From: Candidatus Phascolarctobacterium caballi
GTDB taxonomy: Bacteria; Bacillota; Negativicutes; Acidaminococcales; Acidaminococcaceae
Length of the DNA: 6,864 nucleotides
Reading direction: 5' to 3'
Assembly: GCA_018065225.1 (NCBI GenBank)
Contig: JAGHTS010000175.1
Coordinates: forward strand, 1 to 6,864
The translations under genes and the position numbers were made by a program. Below, one piece after another: positions 1 to 6,074 of the stretch (position 1 is its first letter; every line of letters begins with the position of its first letter). A model generated the notes under the pieces. It did no database searches, had not been told where the DNA came from, and saw only the letters and a program-made list of their open reading frames with translations.

Positions 1-920
1 TCCGCATCCACCCTCATAGAACGAAATTTATATACATTAAAAACTTTACCATCTTGTGTTAAACGTTTTTGCGTATAAAACACAGGACCACCATCTTGCA
101 ACTTTATTGCAAGCGCTGTTAAAAACAACAATGGGCTTAAGATAACCAACACAATACCGCTGGACAATATATCAAACAATCGTTTTGCCAATACATATTC
201 CGGATTTGGCTCATATCTGTGCACCATCATCATTGGTAAATGAAACATATGCATAGGCATTGCACCGCTCATAATCACGTCCCCTATACGGGGTATCATA
301 TAACATTGAATTTTACGCTCTACACATTCCTTTAAAACAATATTACGGTCATGAGAGTGTACCCCACTTAAAAAAACTGCTTTAACATCATTTAACAACG
401 AAAAATTCCCCAATAATTCTTTAACATGTGTCGTATGTATTACGTTAAACGTGCGTTCCATTCCATATTTTTCTATCAAATTATCCATACCATCACGTTC
501 ATCAAACAAAACCAAAGTCGGCATTGCGGGATGCCTGACAAAATAATAATGCCTGGCAAACCTTGACCAAAAAAACGCCACGAAAATTTGTATAAAAAAT
601 ACCGCAAAAATATAAAGCGGTAAATAAAATTTTTTGGTTAACAGACAAAACAAAAAATAAATCCAACAATCTGCAAAAAAGGCAGACAACACCTGCCCAT
701 AAAAAAGTTCACCCAACCGAGTATATGCTATTTGAAAAACATCATAGTTACGTGCATACATGCGATAACACAAAGCATAAAGTACACCAACAGCCACATT
801 GCCCCAAAAATAATAATGTGCAAATGATATTGGTGCCAAAAATTTCAGCCAATAAAAATATACTGGCATGCTCATTAAAACAATATTCAATAGTTTTATA
901 AAACGGATTGAAAAATTCAT
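1..920 (-). CDS. Polyprenyl-phosphate sugar-1-phosphate transferase (WbaP/WcaJ-type), C-terminus outside window
   Basis: This integral membrane enzyme starts surface glycan synthesis by moving a sugar-1-phosphate from a nucleotide sugar onto undecaprenyl phosphate. I translated 306 codons from the ATG at 920; the frame runs off the left edge. Residues 1-128 are mostly hydrophobic and hold about four membrane segments. Residues 133-235 look like the Rossmann-type middle domain of long family members (PTLVLFDERDG at 134-144). The catalytic domain then begins: KRLFD at 246-250, a membrane hairpin at 251-272 with the central Pro263, GGPVFYTQKR at 277-286 and YKFRSMRVDA at 297-306. The acidic catalytic dyad and the rest of the domain (normally over 100 residues more) lie outside. 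An in-frame TAG 15 bases upstream rules out an earlier start. The Shine-Dalgarno is weak (AGGA about 13 bases away). A terminator separates it from the upstream operon, so it probably has its own promoter. Family is clear; the sugar (Glc, Gal or HexNAc) is not. Confidence 0.9.
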   Translation of the reverse strand, partial: MNFSIRFIKLLNIVLMSMPVYFYWLKFLAPISFAHYYFWGNVAVGVLYALCYRMYARNYDVFQIAYTRLGELFYGQVLSAFFADCWIYFLFCLLTKKFYLPLYIFAVFFIQIFVAFFWSRFARHYYFVRHPAMPTLVLFDERDGMDNLIEKYGMERTFNVIHTTHVKELLGNFSLLNDVKAVFLSGVHSHDRNIVLKECVERKIQCYMIPRIGDVIMSGAMPMHMFHLPMMMVHRYEPNPEYVLAKRLFDILSSGIVLVILSPLLFLTALAIKLQDGGPVFYTQKRLTQDGKVFNVYKFRSMRVDA

Positions 921-943
921 TTCTGTCGCTAAATCCTATTTAT

Positions 944-972
944 ATTATTTTATTATAAACTAATGTGTTCAA
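944..972 (-). promoter_or_regulatory. Candidate sigma-70 promoter for the glycosylphosphotransferase gene
   Basis: On the minus strand TTGAAC (972-967) lies 17 bases before AATAAT (949-944), a good match to -35 and -10 boxes at ideal spacing. It sits between the terminator hairpin and the ATG at 920, where a separate promoter would be expected. The region is very AT-rich, so chance matches are easy. The implied 5' leader is only about 15-20 bases. Confidence 0.35.
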
Positions 973-975
973 TAT

Positions 976-1023
976 AGCAAACAAAAACAGGGATATAGTA
1001 TTTAATCCCTGTTTTTGTTTGCT
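976..1023 (-). terminator. Rho-independent terminator, near-symmetric and probably bidirectional
   Basis: A perfect 19-bp inverted repeat (arms 976-994 and 1005-1023) encloses a 10-base loop. The GC-richest part, CAGGGAT/ATCCCTG, sits next to the loop. It is followed in either direction by TTTTTGTTTG, so the arms themselves supply the A and U tracts. It begins 27 bases after the stop of the last operon gene (TGA at 1053-1051) and lies 55 bases before the next ATG, so it should end the five-gene transcript. With no converging gene in view, activity on the plus strand has no obvious use here. Confidence 0.85.
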
Positions 1024-1050
1024 CCTAACCCTTTATATAAAATTTTGCTA

Positions 1051-1866
1051 TCACAATATTATTTCTTTTGCATGCCAATGCTGCTCATTGTCACTTGGAG
1101 TATATGTCATAAAATTCACACCATAATGTTTTTGCAAATACTTCATATGTGCATTTGGTGCCATAAAAACTTGATTTTCAAATTGCAAATTTATCAAAGG
1201 GAAAATATCCTGCTTTTCCCAATATTCACCATTATTCAAAATAGATTCCTGCCCAATAAAATCACAATTTGCATTTCCCCTAAATAAAGGAGTAACACAT
1301 TTTACCCATATCTTTTGAAAAAAAGAATGTATCCAATATAGTGGTGCAATTAAAACACCAAATATAACACGTTGCCAACTTCCCTTATGCCAACGTTTTC
1401 TTTTTTGTTTTAAATCCGGGACAAAATTTAAAGCACATTCAACTACTTTTGTCCACCCAGGATAATAATCAAAAACAAAAATATCAATGGGAATACCTTT
1501 ATGATAATTTTTACTTTCATCTGTACTGTCTGTAATAAATTTTGTACCGTTCAAACGTAATTTGGCAACTTGTGTCGGTGTTTGAGGATCGGTTTTTGGG
1601 GTTTGTAAAAACATATTTTTAGGCAACTCATTTGCGTAATGTTCAAAAATTTGAAAATCTTTGCGCATCATTCCAATATCTATATCATCATCCCATGCTA
1701 TAAATCCCTTGTATTTAACCGCCCCTAATAAAGTCCCATGTATCATAAAGTATTGTATACCATGTTTAATACATAATTGATGGACTGCCGACAACAACTC
1801 CAACTCCTTAAATTGAACCCGTCTTAAAATTTCCTTATCTATTCTCTTACTTGGCTGAACATCCAT
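1051..1866 (-). CDS. LicD-family phosphotransferase (second paralogue, last gene of the operon)
   Basis: Cytoplasmic 271-residue LicD-type nucleotidyltransferase-fold protein. Characterised members move phosphocholine from CDP-choline to a glycan, and the eukaryotic relatives fukutin and FKRP move ribitol phosphate from CDP-ribitol. The signature is intact: GTLLGAV at 44-50, then KGFIAWDDDIDIG at 53-65 with the acidic cluster Asp59, Asp60, Asp61 and Asp63. The second family block is seen as GIPIDIFVFDYYP at 124-136. A hydrophobic stretch near 167-183 may anchor it to the membrane face. The C-terminus (FIGQESILNNGEYW at 203-216, then YLQKHYG) differs from the other LicD in this window. I chose ATG 1866, which has GAGG six bases upstream; a TTG at 1878 would add four residues but overlaps that signal. 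It follows the EptA-like gene by 20 bases and precedes the terminator. No CDP-choline genes are visible, whereas a CDP-ribitol-type synthase is in the operon, so ribitol-phosphate transfer is inferred. Confidence 0.88.
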   Translation of the reverse strand: MDVQPSKRIDKEILRRVQFKELELLSAVHQLCIKHGIQYFMIHGTLLGAVKYKGFIAWDDDIDIGMMRKDFQIFEHYANELPKNMFLQTPKTDPQTPTQVAKLRLNGTKFITDSTDESKNYHKGIPIDIFVFDYYPGWTKVVECALNFVPDLKQKRKRWHKGSWQRVIFGVLIAPLYWIHSFFQKIWVKCVTPLFRGNANCDFIGQESILNNGEYWEKQDIFPLINLQFENQVFMAPNAHMKYLQKHYGVNFMTYTPSDNEQHWHAKEIIL

Positions 1867-1872
1867 TATTAA

Positions 1873-1876
1873 CCTC
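1873..1876 (-). promoter_or_regulatory. Ribosome binding site that decides the LicD start
   Basis: GAGG on the minus strand lies six bases before ATG 1866. The competing in-frame TTG (1878-1876) overlaps this site and lacks its own properly spaced signal, so ATG is preferred. Confidence 0.6.
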
Positions 1877-1886
1877 AAACCTCTTT

Positions 1887-3479
1887 CTATTTTGGAACAA
1901 TAAATCTTTCTTTGCCATCCACTATTTCCAAATAACCGGATTCACCATCCAATGTCCGACTATTGACAACAATCCTGCTCATATCCGCTATCGGATAATC
2001 ATACCCTAACATACGGATAATAAAACTACCCATTTGATAATGTGAAGAAATTTTTGTTCGTTCAAAATCATCCATAGCTTTTTGAATAACTTTTTGATTA
2101 TCAGAAACAACCGCCAGCGGCACAATATAACATTCCGGGTGTAATGTCCCTTGATTACTTGCTGTCTTTGTTACATATTGCCCATGATCAGATGTATATA
2201 TCAAAAGCCAATCTTCTACTCCGGCTGCTTGCATTTTGTCATAAATTTTTTGGATAAGTTTATCCGTTGCATAAATTGTGTCATCATACAGATCATAACG
2301 ATTACCACCACCAAAAATCTCTTTTTCTTTTTCTGTCAACAAGCTTCCATAAGGCCCATGAGAACCACGTTGTTGCAAAACTACAAATTTTTTTCCTCTG
2401 CTAAAATCTATTTTATCAAATTGATCCACTAAGTTGTTATCTGAAAAAGGATCTTCTATGCTGCAACCGAATGTTGTAGGAAATGTTAAATTATCAATCC
2501 AACGCTTACCAATAGGTTGAATAATATTCATATCATTTTCTGCATGTGCCGAAAAATAAAATGTCTCAAACCCCTGTTCCTTTGCCAGCCGTAAAAGATT
2601 TGTATTCCCTTGATTAATATGTTGCTGACCGTTTGGCCACGGTACTGCATTAAATATTGTCGGTACTGACACTGCCGTCATAAATCCGGCACTGTAACTT
2701 TGTTTAACTACTGCATCATCTTGTTTACTTAATCTCATTAAGAAAGGACTCGTATTCCTTTCATATCCAAAAACATTAACATGAGAAGCCGATTCACTTT
2801 CTCCCATAATAAAAACTACATTCCTGACCATCGGCTCAGTAATTTTTGCTGGTTCTTCACAAGTATACATTGGCAAATTTCCTAAATTAAACAACCTGAA
2901 AGGAACCATATGCCCTAAAAAATATCCAGTTGCAAAATAACAGGCCTTTACTCTTCCATATGCAGGTTTGCAAAAAATCCCATGTTCCTGTTTCGTAGAA
3001 AAAGAACGTCCCGAAATAAAAATTATCAAACACAACCAGGCAATGTCAAATGTATATTTTTTAACCTTTACAAATTTAGAAATTGTTATAAGGAATAAAC
3101 ATTCGCACACTCCCCATAAAACCGGAACTAACAGTTCTGAAACCATACTTGCACCCACACGTAAAACTTCATTAGTTTCACACAATGCAAGATACATATT
3201 TACCCCGTTTATCCAACCTTCATAAACAAAAAAATGAATGTTGTTACACGCAGTTGCCAAAAAATAAAAGAAAATAACAAAAAATTTTGTAAATTTCCAT
3301 TTGGAGTACGCAAACAAACATACAACTATAAAAATAAACAACCACTCTTCAAAGGGTTTTTGACAAGCATCAAACCCAAGTACTCTTCGGCACAAAAATT
3401 CACTTAAAAACAAAATAATGGAATAAACTAAAATTAGAAAAATATTTTTATAATTACATTTTTTCAAAAAAACATCCAT
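1887..3479 (-). CDS. EptA/CptA-like membrane phosphoethanolamine transferase (sulfatase fold)
   Basis: A 530-residue inner-membrane enzyme with a periplasmic alkaline-phosphatase-superfamily domain. Relatives move phosphoethanolamine from phosphatidylethanolamine to lipid A, LPS core or other glycans. About five membrane segments lie at roughly 12-30, 45-59, 63-83, 112-135 and 144-158; the soluble domain follows. By comparison with MCR-1/EptA, the metal ligands and nucleophile are all present: Glu227 in IMGESES, Thr268 in GFMTAVSVPTIF (MCR-1 Thr285), and Asp431-His432 in TSDHGQ. Other family marks are FGYERNTSPF (237-246), GSHGP (372-376, His374), YDDTIYATDKLI (398-409) and a His447 in TLHPE. 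Two usual residues differ: Gln369 replaces the His of HxxGSH, and Gln434 replaces the Glu of SDHGE. Length is close to the usual 540-560. The ATG has AAGGAA four to nine bases upstream. It lies 37 bases after the WaaL-like gene. The transferred group and acceptor cannot be read from sequence. Confidence 0.85.
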   Translation of the reverse strand: MDVFLKKCNYKNIFLILVYSIILFLSEFLCRRVLGFDACQKPFEEWLFIFIVVCLFAYSKWKFTKFFVIFFYFLATACNNIHFFVYEGWINGVNMYLALCETNEVLRVGASMVSELLVPVLWGVCECLFLITISKFVKVKKYTFDIAWLCLIIFISGRSFSTKQEHGIFCKPAYGRVKACYFATGYFLGHMVPFRLFNLGNLPMYTCEEPAKITEPMVRNVVFIMGESESASHVNVFGYERNTSPFLMRLSKQDDAVVKQSYSAGFMTAVSVPTIFNAVPWPNGQQHINQGNTNLLRLAKEQGFETFYFSAHAENDMNIIQPIGKRWIDNLTFPTTFGCSIEDPFSDNNLVDQFDKIDFSRGKKFVVLQQRGSHGPYGSLLTEKEKEIFGGGNRYDLYDDTIYATDKLIQKIYDKMQAAGVEDWLLIYTSDHGQYVTKTASNQGTLHPECYIVPLAVVSDNQKVIQKAMDDFERTKISSHYQMGSFIIRMLGYDYPIADMSRIVVNSRTLDGESGYLEIVDGKERFIVPK

Positions 3480-3482
3480 GCT

Positions 3483-3488
3483 TTCCTT
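3483..3488 (-). promoter_or_regulatory. Ribosome binding site of the EptA-like gene
   Basis: AAGGAA on the minus strand ends three bases before the ATG at 3479. A second purine run, GGAAAGGAAA, lies further upstream in the 37-base gap. The gap contains no hairpin or promoter that I can see. Confidence 0.5.
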
Positions 3489-3516
3489 ACACTATTTCCT
3501 TTCCAATTAATATCAA

Positions 3517-4683
3517 CTATCTATTTCTACATTGCAAATGTAATGACAATAAGACCCCCATCAAAAACCAATATGGCCGCATTATATGATCATGCACAAT
3601 TACAGTTTCAACCATTCCATTAATAAATAACTGCAAAGTCAGCATTAACATCATCAATGAATAAGGATCACGATAACGCCTCCAAAGTTTATATGGATAC
3701 CATAAAGCAAAAACAAAGAAAAAAACAAATGATGTTAGTCCGACAAGTCCTCCCTCAACCATAGCATTTAAAAATAAATTGTGCGCATGAAAGAAAACAT
3801 TATTTCCAGTCCGTCGTCCTTGATATCCGTTATAAATTTCTTTATATGCATACCTAAACCTATGAAACCCAACTCCAAATAACGGATGATCTTTAAACAT
3901 CTTCCAAGATGTTTGCCAAATAATTATACGTCCATCACTTTTTTTTCCCCACCTGGCGCGAGTTGCCGGATTGAAATAAATAAAACCGCATAATAATGTC
4001 GCAACTAATGCAAAAATCAATAAATTCTTTTTTGATTTACAACAATAAATGAACCCAACAATAATTAAGCATATCAAAGCTCCAATTTCCGCACCACGGG
4101 TATTGTTATACAAAAGGGCAACTGTGGTCAATAATGCAACAATTCCTGGCAAATATGACCACCTGCCAAAAATTCGCTTATCAAAAAAACATATAACTAA
4201 AATTGGTATAAATAATCCTAAAAAAACCCCTAACACCATAGGGCCGGATGTAAAGTAACCTCCAACACGTTGTTCATGTAAAAACATACCTCTGTAAGCA
4301 ATCAACAAAGATAAAACCGCCACAATCCCAAAATCCAATACCAAACACAACTTTAAAACATTTTTACTTTGCTTAAAAATAAACGGCAATAACATTAACC
4401 CAAACCACTTAATGAACCATTCATAACATGTGTGTACACCCACACCTACTGCATCTGATGTTAAGGAAACAAATATACATCCAACAGCCCATACAAAAAC
4501 TGCCTGAATATAGTGCTTTAACTCACTCGATAATTCAAAAGAACCTAAATAAATACTCAAAATTAAACAGCATAAAGCAATAATACTGAAAAAATTAATA
4601 ACATTACCTATTGGATAAACCGCACATATCCCTGTAGCAACAAGCAGAAATTTGTAATAACGAGGTATCATTTTACAATTCAT
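3517..4683 (-). CDS. O-antigen ligase/polymerase family membrane protein (Wzy_C, WaaL-like)
   Basis: A 388-residue polytopic inner-membrane protein with roughly ten to twelve hydrophobic segments. The family either joins a lipid-linked glycan to its final acceptor (WaaL: lipid A core; PglL: protein) or polymerises repeat units (Wzy). The Wzy_C region is clear: NNTRGAEIGAL at 193-203 carrying the conserved TRG arginine (Arg196), then a periplasmic loop of about 236-300 with DGRIIIW (250-256), DHPLFGVGFHRF (265-276) and FFHAHNLFLNAMVEGG (297-312). The HAHN histidine pair fits the catalytic His of ligases. Three or so further helices complete it; the short tail LQCRNR ends in basic residues. ATG 4683 overlaps the stop of the upstream gene and has AAGGT six bases upstream; an in-frame ATG at 4671 is possible. 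The short length and the early loop favour a ligase slightly, but Wzy cannot be excluded. Its place inside a glycan operon fits either role. Confidence 0.85.
   Translation of the reverse strand: MNCKMIPRYYKFLLVATGICAVYPIGNVINFFSIIALCCLILSIYLGSFELSSELKHYIQAVFVWAVGCIFVSLTSDAVGVGVHTCYEWFIKWFGLMLLPFIFKQSKNVLKLCLVLDFGIVAVLSLLIAYRGMFLHEQRVGGYFTSGPMVLGVFLGLFIPILVICFFDKRIFGRWSYLPGIVALLTTVALLYNNTRGAEIGALICLIIVGFIYCCKSKKNLLIFALVATLLCGFIYFNPATRARWGKKSDGRIIIWQTSWKMFKDHPLFGVGFHRFRYAYKEIYNGYQGRRTGNNVFFHAHNLFLNAMVEGGLVGLTSFVFFFVFALWYPYKLWRRYRDPYSLMMLMLTLQLFINGMVETVIVHDHIMRPYWFLMGVLLSLHLQCRNR
4680..4683 (-). promoter_or_regulatory. ATGA stop-start overlap with internal ribosome binding site (4690-4694)
   Basis: ATGA on the minus strand joins the start of the WaaL-like gene (4683-4681) and the TGA stop of the CDP-alditol synthase gene (4682-4680). 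AAGGT, six bases before the ATG, lies inside the upstream coding sequence. This layout is typical of translational coupling and keeps the two products in step. Confidence 0.75.
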
Positions 4684-6041
4684 AACTTTACCTTAATATC
4701 CACCACTTCACCGGTAAAATCGCTTAACAATGTTCTAAGTGCCACTGTTGCCACATCTTCGGACTTAAGCAGTGTCCCTTCCGGCTCTTCCCCAAAATTT
4801 GCTGTCCGCATGGGTGTTTTTGTCCGTTGGGGATTAATACAATTTACTCTTATGCCGTCTGCTTCCCATTCCTCCGCAACCGCTTGTACAAAATTTACCA
4901 CCGCCGCCTTTGTGGATGAATATAAGGCGTAAAAAGCCCTGCCCCGTGTATAAGAACTTGATGTAAATTGTAAAATCTGTCCTTTGCTTGCTTTGACATA
5001 TTCATATGCAGACAAAGTTACATTTATCATTCCACGATAATTTATATCTATAATTTGGTTGATTGTTTTTTCATCCAAATGCAATATCGGTTCTTTGTTG
5101 AGTACCGCCGCTGTATTGACTACATAATCAATATGTCCTGTTTGCTTTACTACATTTTTTAATGCTTTTTCAACTGATTGTCTATCCATTATGTCTGTAC
5201 TTGTTGTTGAACGGGAAAAGGCAAAAACTTTTGCACCATATTGCAAAGCAATCTTGCACATATCTTGTCCAATTCCGGAATTTCCGCCAAAAACAACCAT
5301 CACTTTGTCTTGTAAAGTATTTAGTTTTATTTCGTTATTCACAACTGCCGATTTTAATTGGAACAATTTGTCCAACAAGTATATGTCTTCGGGATATGTT
5401 AGTTTAATGTTGCGTTCTTCACCTTTAACTACATAAACAGGTACGTCGGGCAGATATTTTTTAACTATTCCACAATCATCTGTAGTTTGAAAATTTGGGT
5501 CTTTTAAGGCAATTTCATATGCCTTTTTAATTGTCCCCATTTTAAATGCCTGCGGAGTTTGTCCCCTGTTCAAATAGTTACGGTTCGGTATATTGTCAAT
5601 GCAATTTTTTTCTTTATTCAAAACAATAATAGTGTCTGTGGCCGGTAATGCCACATCTACCGCATCGTATTTGTCCAACGCCTTTATAACATCATCAATA
5701 ATTTGAATACTTACCAAGGGACGGACTGCGTCATGAAAAATAAGTTTGTCATTTTCGTTTTGACATGCATTGATGGCTGCCAAACTTGATTTATAACGCT
5801 CATTTCCACCATTAAGAATTTTCTTAACTTTTGTCCAATGATTTTTGTTAACAAAATATTGCGTTTCAGCAATATATTCAGGATGCATAACAATAAAAAT
5901 CTCGTCAATGTCCTTATGTTTTTGAAAGACATCAACGGTATGTTCCAAAACTGTTTTGCCCGCCACTTTTAAAAATTGTTTGGGTTTTTCCAGTCCCAGC
6001 CGACTGCCTACACCCCCGGCAAGAATGACTGCTATATTCAC
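4680..6041 (-). CDS. Bifunctional CDP-alditol synthase: IspD-like cytidylyltransferase + SDR reductase (CDP-ribitol type)
   Basis: A cytosolic fusion of 453 residues. Residues 1-228 are an IspD/TarI cytidylyltransferase: ILAGGVGSRLGLEKPKQFL (6-24) binds CTP, with GGNERYKSS (78-86), HDAVRP (103-108), TDDCG (187-191) and GEERNIKLTYPEDI (207-220). After a short linker, residues 245-453 are a short-chain dehydrogenase: GGNSGIG (252-258) binds NAD(P)H, NTAA (309-312), and the Ser361-Tyr374-Lys378 triad looks complete. This order matches Haemophilus Bcs1/Acs1, which reduces ribulose 5-phosphate to ribitol 5-phosphate and couples it to CTP, and parallels human ISPD (about 450 residues). Free IspD of the MEP pathway has no SDR half, so isoprenoid synthesis is unlikely. 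CDP-ribitol is the best guess; another alditol is possible. Translation starts at GTG with AGGAG eight bases upstream; in-frame TAA codons lie just before it and the next Met is residue 52. It follows the first LicD gene by 33 bases and overlaps the next gene. Confidence 0.88.
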   Translation of the reverse strand: MNIAVILAGGVGSRLGLEKPKQFLKVAGKTVLEHTVDVFQKHKDIDEIFIVMHPEYIAETQYFVNKNHWTKVKKILNGGNERYKSSLAAINACQNENDKLIFHDAVRPLVSIQIIDDVIKALDKYDAVDVALPATDTIIVLNKEKNCIDNIPNRNYLNRGQTPQAFKMGTIKKAYEIALKDPNFQTTDDCGIVKKYLPDVPVYVVKGEERNIKLTYPEDIYLLDKLFQLKSAVVNNEIKLNTLQDKVMVVFGGNSGIGQDMCKIALQYGAKVFAFSRSTTSTDIMDRQSVEKALKNVVKQTGHIDYVVNTAAVLNKEPILHLDEKTINQIIDINYRGMINVTLSAYEYVKASKGQILQFTSSSYTRGRAFYALYSSTKAAVVNFVQAVAEEWEADGIRVNCINPQRTKTPMRTANFGEEPEGTLLKSEDVATVALRTLLSDFTGEVVDIKVKL

Positions 6042-6049
6042 TAATTCTT

Positions 6050-6054
6050 CTCCT
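6050..6054 (-). promoter_or_regulatory. Strong ribosome binding site supporting a GTG start
   Basis: AGGAG on the minus strand sits eight bases before GTG 6041. The first residues after this GTG give the canonical IspD N-terminus (NIAVILAGG), and an in-frame TAA closes the frame at 6071-6069, so GTG is the only reasonable start. Confidence 0.75.
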
Positions 6055-6074
6055 ATCCTCTTATAATTTTAGCA

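Noticed and set aside
1015..1287. Plus-strand open frame of 90 codons opposite the LicD gene
   Set aside because: It begins inside the terminator arm, overlaps a gene with clear family motifs on the other strand, and its translation looks like low-complexity antisense of AT-rich DNA.
2151..2432. Plus-strand open frame opposite the EptA-like gene
   Set aside because: It is antisense to the catalytic domain (SDHG, GSHGP), is rich in Phe, Ile and Cys, and has no recognisable motif.
2968..3225. Plus-strand open frame opposite the EptA-like membrane region
   Set aside because: It is shorter than the gene it shadows and has no family features.
4049..4258. Plus-strand open frame opposite the WaaL-like gene
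   Set aside because: It is the antisense of membrane helices, with no motif or plausible start context.
5162..5436. Two overlapping plus-strand open frames opposite the linker of the IspD-SDR fusion
   Set aside because: Both overlap clear IspD and SDR motifs on the minus strand, and they conflict with each other.
5711..5935. Minus-strand 74-codon frame within the cytidylyltransferase domain
   Set aside because: It is an alternative frame of the same strand, and the main frame carries the IspD motifs.
4680..6041. Housekeeping ispD (isoprenoid MEP pathway)
   Set aside because: The C-terminal half is a complete SDR, not IspF, and the gene lies in a glycan operon; this fits CDP-alditol synthases.
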